From Holdemanella sp. MSK.7.32 (GTDB lineage: Bacteria; Bacillota_I; Bacilli_A; Erysipelotrichales; Erysipelotrichaceae), in contig NZ_JANFYN010000004.1 of assembly GCF_024460475.1 (NCBI RefSeq), positions 1-64,000 of the forward strand: 64,000 nucleotides of DNA, read 5' to 3'. The notes below the pieces were generated by a model. The model ran no database searches, was not told the DNA's origin, and worked only from the letters and a program-made list of their open reading frames with translations. Positions 1 to 8,097 of this stretch are shown in pieces. The position numbers and the translations under genes are program-made. Numbering within the stretch: position 1 is the first letter of the stretch; each line of letters begins with the position of its first letter.

Positions 1-62
1 TAAAAACACGTATCCGTCGTGGAGATGCAGCTCCAATGGCAATTGTACAATTCGTTAAGTAA
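1..62 (+). CDS. C-terminal fragment of an unidentified gene
   Basis: The third frame is open from the window edge to a TAA at 60-62 and encodes the last 19 residues of a protein, ending APMAIVQFVK. A strong terminator follows 16 bases later, which supports a real gene end. The tail is too short for me to name a family. Confidence 0.55.
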   Translation, partial: KTRIRRGDAAPMAIVQFVK

Positions 63-77
63 TTTAATGAATAATAA

Positions 78-108
78 AGGCACTGAGTGAATCAGTGCCT
101 ATTTTTTT
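78..108. terminator. Intrinsic terminator
   Basis: A perfect 9-bp stem (78-86 with 92-100, loop GTGAA) is followed by a run of seven T. It ends the upstream plus-strand gene. Its 3' arm covers the last codon and stop of the convergent iadA gene. Confidence 0.9.
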
Positions 109-1160
109 GTGATTACTTTTTGAATTTGATCTTCCTTCCAAATGACAAGATCACAATCAAATCCCTCTTTAACTTGTCCTGTATGTTTAAAACCTAATAC
201 ATTCGCAACATTTTTCGTAAAGAATGGCAAAGCATTTTCATACCCAAGTTCATTTTTCAGATAAATGAATTCCTTCTTTAAGTTTGAAATTGGTGTAATA
301 CCGATTTCTTTAACGGATCCATCTTCATTGTATGTAGACCAAGATCCTTGAGCATCACTAGAAATGGTTACTTTCTCAGTATTTTTGATTTGTTGAATGT
401 AACTCAAAGTTTTACCATTACCATCACATGTTATGTCAATTGTACCACCCATATCAGTAAATCTTTTTGCTTCTTCAAATAAATGAGGATTTCTTGTGCA
501 GTGTGTTGGCTGGAATAAAGAAACGGGAATATCCGCTTTTTCTAAGATGTTAAAAACTAAGTCTAAGGCTTGTTTTTCGTCTCCCATATGAATTGTTAAG
601 TTCGCTTGTTTTCCTGCAATTAAGCTTGCGGTACGAATTTTAGAAGCCAATCGAGTTAATTCTTCCTCTGTTACATGACTAGATCTATGATCACTTAAAG
701 CAAGTTTTACACCAAGAATACTATCAATAAACACAATATCATCTTCCATAGAACTAGTTAACGTATTACTTGGATATGCATAGCTACCTGTTAAGATATA
801 GGTATGTACACCTTTCTGTGTTAATTCTTTAGCTTTCGCAAATAATTCTTTTGTACTTCTTGTATAACCATCTGTTCCCAATAATCCAATGACAGTTGTG
901 ATACCTGCATCTAATATTTCCTGTACATCTATAGGCCTAGCTCTAGAAATAAATCCGGCTTCTCCACCACCACCAGTAATATGAACGTGGCGATCAATTA
1001 GACCTGGCGTTAAAATGCATCCTGTGCCATCAATTGTTTCAATTGGATAAGAAAGTTCGATATGATTATCAATTTTTTCGATTTTAGAATCTGAAATTAA
1101 TACATCTTTTACTCCCAAATTTTCAGGTGCATAAATTTGAATATTTTTAATAAGTTTCAT
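99..1160 (-). CDS. iadA: Isoaspartyl dipeptidase (beta-aspartyl peptidase)
   Basis: Predicted cytoplasmic zinc amidohydrolase (peptidase M38) of 353 residues that hydrolyses beta-aspartyl dipeptides from damaged proteins. The metal-binding HVH lies at residues 58-60, followed by the glycine-rich stretch GGGGEAG. The segment GVKLALSDHRSS carries the expected bridging lysine, and HMGD and CDGNG follow as in the family. I chose the ATG at 1158-1160 because GAGGTG lies just upstream of it. The frame stays open for 52 more codons, but that stretch looks like upstream DNA. The gene is alone on its strand and diverges from the ABC-F gene across only 46 bases. Confidence 0.9.
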   Translation of the reverse strand: MKLIKNIQIYAPENLGVKDVLISDSKIEKIDNHIELSYPIETIDGTGCILTPGLIDRHVHITGGGGEAGFISRARPIDVQEILDAGITTVIGLLGTDGYTRSTKELFAKAKELTQKGVHTYILTGSYAYPSNTLTSSMEDDIVFIDSILGVKLALSDHRSSHVTEEELTRLASKIRTASLIAGKQANLTIHMGDEKQALDLVFNILEKADIPVSLFQPTHCTRNPHLFEEAKRFTDMGGTIDITCDGNGKTLSYIQQIKNTEKVTISSDAQGSWSTYNEDGSVKEIGITPISNLKKEFIYLKNELGYENALPFFTKNVANVLGFKHTGQVKEGFDCDLVIWKEDQIQKVITKK

Positions 1161-1179
1161 GCGTGTCACCTCAAAAAGT

Positions 1180-1189
1180 ATTATATAAT
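1180..1189. promoter_or_regulatory. Overlapping divergent -10 elements
   Basis: The short gap between iadA and the ABC-F gene holds a near-palindromic AT stretch. It reads TATAAT on the plus strand (1184-1189) and TATAAT on the minus strand (1180-1185). Neither has a convincing -35 box. RNA polymerase may have to choose one direction at a time. Confidence 0.45.
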
Positions 1190-1206
1190 AAAACTCAGGT
1201 GATGTT

Positions 1207-2949
1207 ATGTTAATTTCAACAGAAAGTTTAAAAAAGAATATAAATGATAAATGCATTTTAAAAGATGCGAGTTTTACAATAGAAGATACTGATAAAATTG
1301 CGTTGATTGGAGTCAATGGTACAGGTAAAAGTACTTTATTAAAGATACTTGCAGGTATTGAAAATTATGATTCAGGAACCATTATTAAAAAGAATGGAAT
1401 CAAGATTCATTATTTACCTCAAAATCCAGAATTCAAAACGGATTGTGTATGGGATGAAATTCAATTGGTCAATTCTAAAAATGAGCATCCTGTAGCAGAG
1501 TTTGAATTAAAATCGATTCTAACGAAACTGGGTATTACAGATTATCAAAGTACCATGTCAAATATGTCAGGTGGACAAAGAAAAAGAGTGGCCCTTGCCT
1601 TAGCACTATGCACAAGTTGTGATTTGTTGCTTTTGGATGAACCAACAAACCATTTGGATAACGATATGGTTGAATGGTTGGAAAATTATTTGATTCGTTC
1701 AAAGAGTGCAATATTTATGGTCACACACGATCGTTATTTTTTAGATCGTGTTTGTACAAAAATGATTGAATTAGATCAAGGCGACCTATATATTCATAAT
1801 GGAAATTATGAAGTGTATTTAGAAAATAAGGAAACGCGTATTGAACAAGAAAAATTAGCAGCCCATAAACACAAGAACTTATATAAAAAGGAATTAGAGT
1901 GGGTTAGAGCGGGCGTACAGGCGCGTGGCACAAAATCTAATAGTCGACTTCAAAGGTTTGAAGAATTGCGTCAGAAACGTTTTAAACAGCAAGAAGAGTC
2001 ATTAAAAATAAATGCGACTATGCAACGATTGGGAAATAAAACAATTGAATGTATGAATTTAGGATTTGATTATCCAGAAAAGTCATTATTTCATGATTTT
2101 AACTATGTATTATTACGACAAGACCGTATTGGTATTATTGGAGAGAATGGATGCGGTAAATCTACTTTGTTAGATGTTATTGCAGGGTTGAAACAACCAA
2201 CCCATGGAACCATTGAATATGGAACCACAGTTAAAATTGGATATTTCAGACAAGCGGATCAAGGTGTCGATCTAAATATGCGTGTTATTGATTATATTGA
2301 AGAAGTTTCTAAAGTCATTGAATACGATCGTATGACACTAAGTGCTTCGCAAATGCTTGAAAGATTTTTATTTCCAAGAAATATGCACTATACCACGCTA
2401 TCAAGACTATCCGGTGGAGAAAGAAGAAGACTCTATCTATTAAGAGTTTTGATGCAAGAACCAAATATCCTGTTATTGGATGAGCCAACAAATGATTTGG
2501 ATATTTTGACATTAGACGTATTAGAAGATTATTTAGATGATTTCCAAGGAGCCATTATTACTGTAAGCCATGACCGATATTTTTTGGATCGTGTTGTGGA
2601 TAAAGTGTTTGTCCATCAAGAAGATGGTACTTTTAAACAGTACAGTGGTGGATATAGTGATTATTTAGTGAAATCAAAAGATGAGAATAAGAAGGTTGTT
2701 GTTCAAAAGCCGATTGAAAAGAAGAAAAGATCTCAATTATCTTATATGGAAAAAAAGGAATTGGAGCAACTACCTGAGAAGATGGAAGTATTAGAAAGTG
2801 AAATGGAAGCTTTAGACCATCAGATGAATGAGTGTCAAAGTGATTTTGCAAAATTAAAAGAATTAAGTGATTTGAGAACGCAGAAAGAAGAAGAACTTGA
2901 AACTTTAACTAATCGTTGGATGGAATTAGAGGAAAAAAAGGAAGGATAA
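1207..2949 (+). CDS. ABC-F family ATPase, Uup/YdiF-like
   Basis: A soluble tandem ABC ATPase of 580 residues without membrane segments. ABC-F proteins act on the ribosome and help translation or protect it from antibiotics. The first ATPase has Walker A GVNGTGKST, signature MSGGQ and Walker B LLLLDEPTNHLD. A charged linker (about residues 190-270) precedes the second ATPase, which has GENGCGKST, LSGGE and LLLLDEPTNDLD. The last ~75 residues form a predicted coiled coil rich in Glu and Lys, as in Uup-type members. AGGTGATG precedes the ATG. Whether it is a housekeeping or resistance member cannot be told from sequence alone. The EamA gene follows after 13 bases. Confidence 0.92.
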   Translation: MLISTESLKKNINDKCILKDASFTIEDTDKIALIGVNGTGKSTLLKILAGIENYDSGTIIKKNGIKIHYLPQNPEFKTDCVWDEIQLVNSKNEHPVAEFELKSILTKLGITDYQSTMSNMSGGQRKRVALALALCTSCDLLLLDEPTNHLDNDMVEWLENYLIRSKSAIFMVTHDRYFLDRVCTKMIELDQGDLYIHNGNYEVYLENKETRIEQEKLAAHKHKNLYKKELEWVRAGVQARGTKSNSRLQRFEELRQKRFKQQEESLKINATMQRLGNKTIECMNLGFDYPEKSLFHDFNYVLLRQDRIGIIGENGCGKSTLLDVIAGLKQPTHGTIEYGTTVKIGYFRQADQGVDLNMRVIDYIEEVSKVIEYDRMTLSASQMLERFLFPRNMHYTTLSRLSGGERRRLYLLRVLMQEPNILLLDEPTNDLDILTLDVLEDYLDDFQGAIITVSHDRYFLDRVVDKVFVHQEDGTFKQYSGGYSDYLVKSKDENKKVVVQKPIEKKKRSQLSYMEKKELEQLPEKMEVLESEMEALDHQMNECQSDFAKLKELSDLRTQKEEELETLTNRWMELEEKKEG

Positions 2950-2962
2950 GTTTTAATTAGAC

Positions 2963-3883
2963 ATGGAGAACAGGGAATTTTTTAAAAAGCCATTACATGT
3001 ATTTTTACTAGCCATGCTATGTTGTACACTATGGGGAAGTGCAGCTCCATTCATTAAATGGGGATATAAGCTATTTAATATTGAAGGTGTACCTAGTATT
3101 TTAATGTTTGCAGGCATACGTTTTACATTAGCTGGATTTTTAGTCATATTATTTGGTTCTTTCTTACAGAAAAAAGTATTAGTAGCTAAAAAAGAGAATA
3201 TTCAAGGCATATGCACATTAGCTCTTTTTCAAACAGCTGGACAGTATTTTTTCTATTATATTGGACTTTCACATACATCAGGAGTCAACGGATCCATTAT
3301 TTCAGGAACCAGTGCCTTTATATCTTTGTTAGTGGCTAGTTTAATTTTTCATTATGAAAAAATTACAGCACGAAAAGCATTAGGCTGTTTTATTGGATTC
3401 TTGGGCATTTTATTTATGAATATCAGTGGAGCCAGTGCCAGTTTTTCCTTTGTGGGTGAAGGCTTTGTATTGATGTCACAATTTTGTGGATCTATATCGG
3501 CTGCCTTTATTAAGAAGTTCACACAAAACCAAAATGCCGTACTATTAAGTGGATACCAATTCTTTTTAGGTGGTGTTTTACTAATTATCATTGGATATTT
3601 AATGGGAGGACACATTACATTTGGATTTAATCTGGGCCTTCTTGTATTGATTCATTTAGCTCTTGTATCCGCTATCGCCTATACGATTTGGGGATTGTTA
3701 TTATCTGTAAATCCTGTTAGTAAGATTGGTGTCTATATGTGCGTAACACCTATCATCGGTGTGATTTTATCAAGTGTTGTATTACATGAATCCAATCAGG
3801 CATTCCAACTATCAAGTTTAATTGCATTGTTACTTGTAAGTTTAAGTGTATTTTTAGTCAATAAAGAAACACAGGCAGATTAA
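2963..3883 (+). CDS. EamA/DMT-family transporter
   Basis: An integral membrane protein of 306 residues with about ten hydrophobic segments arranged as two EamA repeats. The first begins LLAMLCCTLWGSAAPFIKWG, the typical start of drug/metabolite exporters. The substrate is unknown. It lies 13 bases after the ABC-F gene and probably shares its mRNA. The ribosome site is poor: the nearest AAGGA ends 16 bases before the ATG. A TTTAAT sequence at 2952-2957 lies 5 bases before the ATG, but I see no -35 box, so a separate promoter is doubtful. Confidence 0.85.
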   Translation: MENREFFKKPLHVFLLAMLCCTLWGSAAPFIKWGYKLFNIEGVPSILMFAGIRFTLAGFLVILFGSFLQKKVLVAKKENIQGICTLALFQTAGQYFFYYIGLSHTSGVNGSIISGTSAFISLLVASLIFHYEKITARKALGCFIGFLGILFMNISGASASFSFVGEGFVLMSQFCGSISAAFIKKFTQNQNAVLLSGYQFFLGGVLLIIIGYLMGGHITFGFNLGLLVLIHLALVSAIAYTIWGLLLSVNPVSKIGVYMCVTPIIGVILSSVVLHESNQAFQLSSLIALLLVSLSVFLVNKETQAD

Positions 3884-3900
3884 GTTCTGTCTTTTTCTTT
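3873..3900 (+). terminator. Probable terminator after the EamA gene
   Basis: A 7-bp stem containing one G-T pair (3873-3879 with 3886-3892) encloses the stop codon and leads into TTTTCTTT. It is weaker than its neighbours but well placed. Confidence 0.6.
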
Positions 3901-3903
3901 GCC

Positions 3904-3934
3904 TAAAAAAAGATCCTAGGCTTATCTAGGATCT
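3904..3934 (-). terminator. Terminator of the serC-serA-PHP operon
   Basis: A perfect 9-bp stem (3911-3919 with 3926-3934) is followed on the minus strand by a T run (3904-3910 as A on the plus strand). It overlaps the last codons of the PHP gene. Confidence 0.85.
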
Positions 3935-4698
3935 AATAATTCAAAGCAGCGCCCTACATCACTTGGATAATGAGCATCACTTGCAGTAACAATTTGTACA
4001 TTATTTTCTTTTAGGATATTTCTAAAATCAGCATTTAAGCCAATATCAGGATGATGATATGAATAATGAGCTTTAGTGTTATCTTCCATTTTAATGTTGT
4101 ATTCATTTGCCAGACGAGCGATATGATGGTAGGTAGGATGTAAATCGTAGCCTGGATCAATCGAATACAATTTGATCACATCTGGATGACCCACTTGATC
4201 AAAGAGATTGGATTGGATTAGTTTTTCAATAGCGCCATAATAGGACTTATAAATATTAGAAGGATCATTTTTGTTCCAAAGTAATTCTTTAGAAAAGGCA
4301 TCCATATCATATAGATAACCATCTACAGAGTGCACACTGCCAACTAGAAAGTCAAAATGGTAGTTTTTAAGGATGGAGGATAATAGACTTTCTGTTTCAG
4401 GCGTATAACAAACTTCAAGGCCAAAACGTACATCGATGTCAAAAGTTTCTTTTTTTAATGCTTCAATTAATTTTAAATAATCATCTATGGAGTTTTTTTG
4501 TTTCTTTAAAAACCACTCTTCTTGTAATTTAGATACTTCACAAACTCTTTTATAACAGTCTTTAAATTCAAAAAATCTATGTGTGTGATCTAATATTTGA
4601 AGATGAGTAATCCCTTTTTCTTTGGCAGCATCAATAAACTTATGAACATATTCAATGCTTAAATCACCATTTTCTAAATGTGTATGTGCGTCAATCAT
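3922..4698 (-). CDS. PHP-family phosphatase (histidinol-phosphatase-like), candidate phosphoserine phosphatase
   Basis: A predicted metal-dependent phosphoesterase of 258 residues in the PHP superfamily. Visible metal ligands are HTH at residues 5-7, the His of ILDHTH, the Glu of GLEVCY, GSVH, VGHPD and the C-terminal TASDAHYP. Its closest named relatives are HisJ-type histidinol phosphatases. No histidine gene is nearby, however. It is the third gene of serC-serA-PHP, 14 bases after serA with its own GGATGG-type ribosome site. That position fits the missing phosphoserine phosphatase step. The fold assignment is secure; the substrate is inference. Confidence 0.85.
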   Translation of the reverse strand: MIDAHTHLENGDLSIEYVHKFIDAAKEKGITHLQILDHTHRFFEFKDCYKRVCEVSKLQEEWFLKKQKNSIDDYLKLIEALKKETFDIDVRFGLEVCYTPETESLLSSILKNYHFDFLVGSVHSVDGYLYDMDAFSKELLWNKNDPSNIYKSYYGAIEKLIQSNLFDQVGHPDVIKLYSIDPGYDLHPTYHHIARLANEYNIKMEDNTKAHYSYHHPDIGLNADFRNILKENNVQIVTASDAHYPSDVGRCFELLDPR

Positions 4699-4712
4699 AG
4701 TACCATCCCATC

Positions 4713-5861
4713 CTATTTCTTATAAGTAGATACTCTAATCATACCATTGATTTTTTCAATTGGAGAAATATCAACTTCTGAATCTAAATCAATAATTGTA
4801 TACGCAATATCTTTTTTAGATTTATTCATTAAGTTTTCAATATTAGCATCCTTAAAAATATCTGTGATTTGAGAAATCATTTTAGGCTTATTTTCATGAA
4901 GACAAGTGATTCTAAATGGTGAATTCATATCCATCTTCGCATTTGGTAAATTGACAGAATTTGAAATATTTCCATAAGTTAAATAATCCATCAGTTCCTG
5001 AGCGGCTTTTACAGCACAATTCTCTTCACTCTCTTCGGTTGAAGCACCTAAGTGAGGAATTGCAATGACTTTATCATTTTGAATAACTTTTAAACTTGGA
5101 AAATCAGTCACATAAGATTCAACTTTGTTGTCATCTAATGCTACCAATAGAGCATCTTCATCAACGAGGCCACCACGAGCAAAGTTTAATAATTTGACGC
5201 CATCTTTCATCTTGTCAAAACTATCTTTATTGATAAAGTTTTTAGTTCCATCATTTAAAGGCACATGAATCGTAATAAAATCACATTGACGATATAAATC
5301 ATCAATATTTGTGACATGATTTACATATCGAGATAAGTTCCATGCAGCATCGACTGACATATATGGATCATATCCATAAACTTTCATACCAAAGCGTAAG
5401 GCTAGATTGGCAACCTGGATACCAATGGCACCACAACCGATGACACCTAGTGATTTACCGGTTAATTCATGTCCAGCATATTTCTTTTTTTGTTTTTCAA
5501 TATCTTTTGCGATGTTCTCATTTTCTTTTTGCGTTTTGATCCATTCAATACCATGATAAATATCACGACTTGCAAGTAACATACCCGCAAATACAAGTTC
5601 TTTTACGGCATTACTATTTGCGCCTGGAGTATTGAATACGGCAATCCCTTTTTTAGTACAAGTATCAATATCAATGTTGTTGACACCAGCACCTGCACGA
5701 GCGATGGCTTTAAGGTTGGTATTATATTCAATATCATGAAGATTGGCACTACGAACTAAAATGGCATCTTCATCTTCCATGTTTTCGTTTACTTCATAAT
5801 CTGGCGTAAACTGATCTAAACCAATTTGTGCAATATTGTTGTAGAGTTTTATTTTAGACAT
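4713..5861 (-). CDS. serA: D-3-phosphoglycerate dehydrogenase
   Basis: Oxidises 3-phosphoglycerate to 3-phosphohydroxypyruvate with NAD, the first step of serine synthesis. The 382-residue protein has the Rossmann motif GVIGCGAIG, the catalytic-domain signature NFARGGLVDEDAL and the active-site His in IPHLGAST. A short ACT domain occupies the last ~70 residues (from FRITCLHENKP), so feedback by serine is plausible. The chosen ATG (5859-5861) follows AGGAG; six more in-frame codons upstream lie inside serC. It overlaps the end of serC by 8 bases, which suggests translational coupling. Confidence 0.93.
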   Translation of the reverse strand: MSKIKLYNNIAQIGLDQFTPDYEVNENMEDEDAILVRSANLHDIEYNTNLKAIARAGAGVNNIDIDTCTKKGIAVFNTPGANSNAVKELVFAGMLLASRDIYHGIEWIKTQKENENIAKDIEKQKKKYAGHELTGKSLGVIGCGAIGIQVANLALRFGMKVYGYDPYMSVDAAWNLSRYVNHVTNIDDLYRQCDFITIHVPLNDGTKNFINKDSFDKMKDGVKLLNFARGGLVDEDALLVALDDNKVESYVTDFPSLKVIQNDKVIAIPHLGASTEESEENCAVKAAQELMDYLTYGNISNSVNLPNAKMDMNSPFRITCLHENKPKMISQITDIFKDANIENLMNKSKKDIAYTIIDLDSEVDISPIEKINGMIRVSTYKK

Positions 5862-6939
5862 TATAATTCTCCTCTTCAAATTTCTTCATAAATGCAATTA
5901 GGGCTTCTACACCTTCAAGTGGCATGGCATTATAAATACTTGCACGCATACCACCAACCGTTCTATGACCTTTAATATTTACAATTCCTGCTTCTTTTGC
6001 TTCTTTAACAAATTTAGTATCTAGATCCTTATCACCAGTCACAAAAGGAACATTTGTATAAGAACGATCTTCAGGTACAACAGGATTTGAATAGAGTTTA
6101 GAAGCATCGATATAGTCATATAATAATTTAGCTTTTTGACGATTGATCTTTTCCATGTTTTCCAATCCACCAATTTGTGTTTCTAGCCATTCAAGTACTA
6201 AACCACAAATATAGATGGCATAAGTAGGTGGCGTATTGAACATAGAATCATTGTCAGCATATGTTTTGTAGTTTAACATGCTTGGTGTTTTTTCATCAGC
6301 TAAACCAATCAAGTCTTTTTTTATGATAACCACAGTTAAACCTGCAGGCCCCATATTCTTTTGGGCACCGGCAAAAATTAAATCATATTTAGAAACATCC
6401 GTTCTTTCACTTAAAATACAACTTGATAAATCTGCAACTAATAACTTTCCTTCATGTGGAGGAAGTTCTTTATATTTAGTTCCATAGATTGTGTTGTTCT
6501 CACAAATATATACATAATCAGAATCTTCACTTAAATCTTCTTGTTTAATTTTAGGAATATACGTAAAGTTATCTTCTGCACTTGACGCGACTACATTTAC
6601 TTTTCCTAATTTTTCATGTTCTTTTAAAGCTTTTTTTGTCCATTGACCCGTATTGATCAAATCTACGTTATGTTTTTCAAGGTTCATAGGAATCATAGTA
6701 AATTGTAAAGAAGCACCTCCTTGTAAGAATAAAATTTCATATTCATCAGGAATGTTCATCAATCTTTTTAATCTTGCTTTACAAGTATCTATAATATCCT
6801 GGAATTCACTGGAACGGTGGGACATCTCCATAACACTCATTCCACTATTATGAGCATCTAACATTTCGCTTGCAGCTTTTTTTAAGACCCATCCTGGTAA
6901 GCATGCGGGACCGGCACTAAAGTTATATACACGTGTCAT
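5854..6939 (-). CDS. serC: Phosphoserine aminotransferase
   Basis: PLP enzyme that converts 3-phosphohydroxypyruvate and glutamate to phosphoserine. The 361-residue protein starts with the hallmark YNFSAGPACLP. It contains MEMSHRS, the Schiff-base lysine in AGAQKNMGPAG, and the phosphate-binding C-terminal GHRTVGGMRASIYNAM. The length is typical. It is the first gene of the operon, with AAGGTAA before the ATG and a consensus promoter about 55 bases upstream. Confidence 0.95.
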   Translation of the reverse strand: MTRVYNFSAGPACLPGWVLKKAASEMLDAHNSGMSVMEMSHRSSEFQDIIDTCKARLKRLMNIPDEYEILFLQGGASLQFTMIPMNLEKHNVDLINTGQWTKKALKEHEKLGKVNVVASSAEDNFTYIPKIKQEDLSEDSDYVYICENNTIYGTKYKELPPHEGKLLVADLSSCILSERTDVSKYDLIFAGAQKNMGPAGLTVVIIKKDLIGLADEKTPSMLNYKTYADNDSMFNTPPTYAIYICGLVLEWLETQIGGLENMEKINRQKAKLLYDYIDASKLYSNPVVPEDRSYTNVPFVTGDKDLDTKFVKEAKEAGIVNIKGHRTVGGMRASIYNAMPLEGVEALIAFMKKFEEENYNV

Positions 6940-6990
6940 ATTGTTACCTTGGTGAAAATATTTCCACCTTTCCTTTCTTTATGTTTCAAG

Positions 6991-7019
6991 ATTATACATT
7001 TATTTACATTATATTTCAA
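6991..7019 (-). promoter_or_regulatory. serC operon promoter
   Basis: On the minus strand TTGAAA (7014-7019), a 17-base spacer and TATAAT (6991-6996) form a near-consensus housekeeping promoter. The start lies roughly 45 bases upstream of serC. I see no riboswitch in the leader. Confidence 0.8.
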
Positions 7020-7071
7020 GGAATTTGTTCATAAATTGAATTCAGGTGTACTTAAAATCAAAACAAATCAT

Positions 7072-7110
7072 TTAACGAAACCTTAACAGAACCATTCTTT
7101 TTGTTTAACA
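7072..7110 (+). promoter_or_regulatory. Phased Pho box upstream of pstS
   Basis: Hexamers TTAACG (7072), TTAACA (7083), ATTCTT (7094, degenerate) and TTAACA (7105) start exactly 11 bases apart. This matches the TTAACA repeats bound by PhoP dimers in Bacillus. A -10 TATGAT follows at 7120-7125. The -35 position (about 7097-7102, CTTTTT) is poor, so the promoter should depend on the activator. Confidence 0.8.
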
Positions 7111-7158
7111 AACATGCATTATGATATGTGTGTCGAAAGAAAAGAGGACAAGGAAAAT

Positions 7159-8034
7159 ATGAATAAGTTTTTAAAAGGCGCAATGATCGTAGGATTATCT
7201 GCAGCTATGGTAGGATGTAGTTCAAATACTGCATCCGATGACAGTGATTCAAAAAATGAAAGTTTAAGCGGAACAATTACAGCCGCAGGCTCAAGTGCAT
7301 TGAAACCATTGGTTGATGTTGCAGCCGAACAGTTTTCAAACGAAAACCCAGATGTTTCTATTACAGTAGATGCTGGTGGTTCAGGAGAAGGTTTAAAACA
7401 GGTAGCTGATAAAACGGTTACACTAGGAAACTCCGATGTGGCAGCTGAAGAAAAATTAGATAAGGATCAAGCTAAAGATTTAGTCGATCACCAAGTGTGT
7501 GTTGTAGCAATGGCTCCAATCGTAAATAAAGATGTTGGTGTTAAAGATTTAACCAAACAACAATTGATTGATATCTTCACAGGAAAAACAACGAACTGGA
7601 AAGATGTTGGTGGACCAAATGAAGACATTGTCTTAGTTACTCGTCCAACTTCATCAGGAACAAGAGCCACATTCCAAAAATATGCATTAGATGGAAATGA
7701 AGAAGCAAGCAACGCTTCAATGGAAACAGATGATTCTGGTGTGTTGTTACAAAATGTAACAGATACAAAGGGTGCCATCGGTTATGTAGCATTATCTTAC
7801 TTAGTAGACAATGACGATGTAGATACAGTCGCAATTGATGGCGTTGAACCAACATTAGAAAACACATATAGTGGTGACTACAAAGTTTGGACATTTGAGC
7901 ACATGTATACAAATGGAGAGCCAGATAAAGCTACAAAAGCATTCTTAGATTACATCATGGGTGAAAAATTCGGTAAGAAAATGGAATCATTAGGCTATGG
8001 TGTTTCTAGCAAAATGGAAAAAACAGATCACTAA
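7159..8034 (+). CDS. pstS: Phosphate ABC transporter substrate-binding lipoprotein
   Basis: Captures phosphate outside the cell for PstCAB. The 291-residue precursor has a lipoprotein signal with lipobox MVGC, so Cys20 would be lipidated. A Ser/Asp-rich linker leads to the PstS fold, with TAAGSSALKPL near the N-terminus and the phosphate-loop motif RPTSSGTRATF. The ATG at 7159 follows AGGAAA; the frame extends 15 codons upstream, but the signal peptide begins here. A hairpin separates it from pstC. Confidence 0.94.
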   Translation: MNKFLKGAMIVGLSAAMVGCSSNTASDDSDSKNESLSGTITAAGSSALKPLVDVAAEQFSNENPDVSITVDAGGSGEGLKQVADKTVTLGNSDVAAEEKLDKDQAKDLVDHQVCVVAMAPIVNKDVGVKDLTKQQLIDIFTGKTTNWKDVGGPNEDIVLVTRPTSSGTRATFQKYALDGNEEASNASMETDDSGVLLQNVTDTKGAIGYVALSYLVDNDDVDTVAIDGVEPTLENTYSGDYKVWTFEHMYTNGEPDKATKAFLDYIMGEKFGKKMESLGYGVSSKMEKTDH

Positions 8035-8047
8035 TTGCGAGTTCTTT

Positions 8048-8073
8048 AACGGACATTGAAATATATGTCCGTT
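8048..8073 (+). other. Intercistronic hairpin between pstS and pstC
   Basis: A perfect 9-bp stem (8048-8056 with 8065-8073, 8-base loop) lies 14 bases after the pstS stop. No T run follows, so it more likely stabilises the pstS mRNA 3' end or attenuates weakly than terminates fully. Confidence 0.65.
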
Positions 8074-8097
8074 ATTCATTTAGTTTGGAGGAATTTG

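Noticed and set aside
1180..1189. Leaderless start for the ABC-F gene
   Set aside because: TATAAT is 17 bases before its ATG and a good AGGTGATG ribosome site lies between, so this gene has a short normal leader.
3922..4698. Histidine biosynthesis role for the PHP phosphatase
   Set aside because: No his gene is adjacent and the gene is co-transcribed with serC and serA. The possibility is not excluded but is less likely than a serine role.
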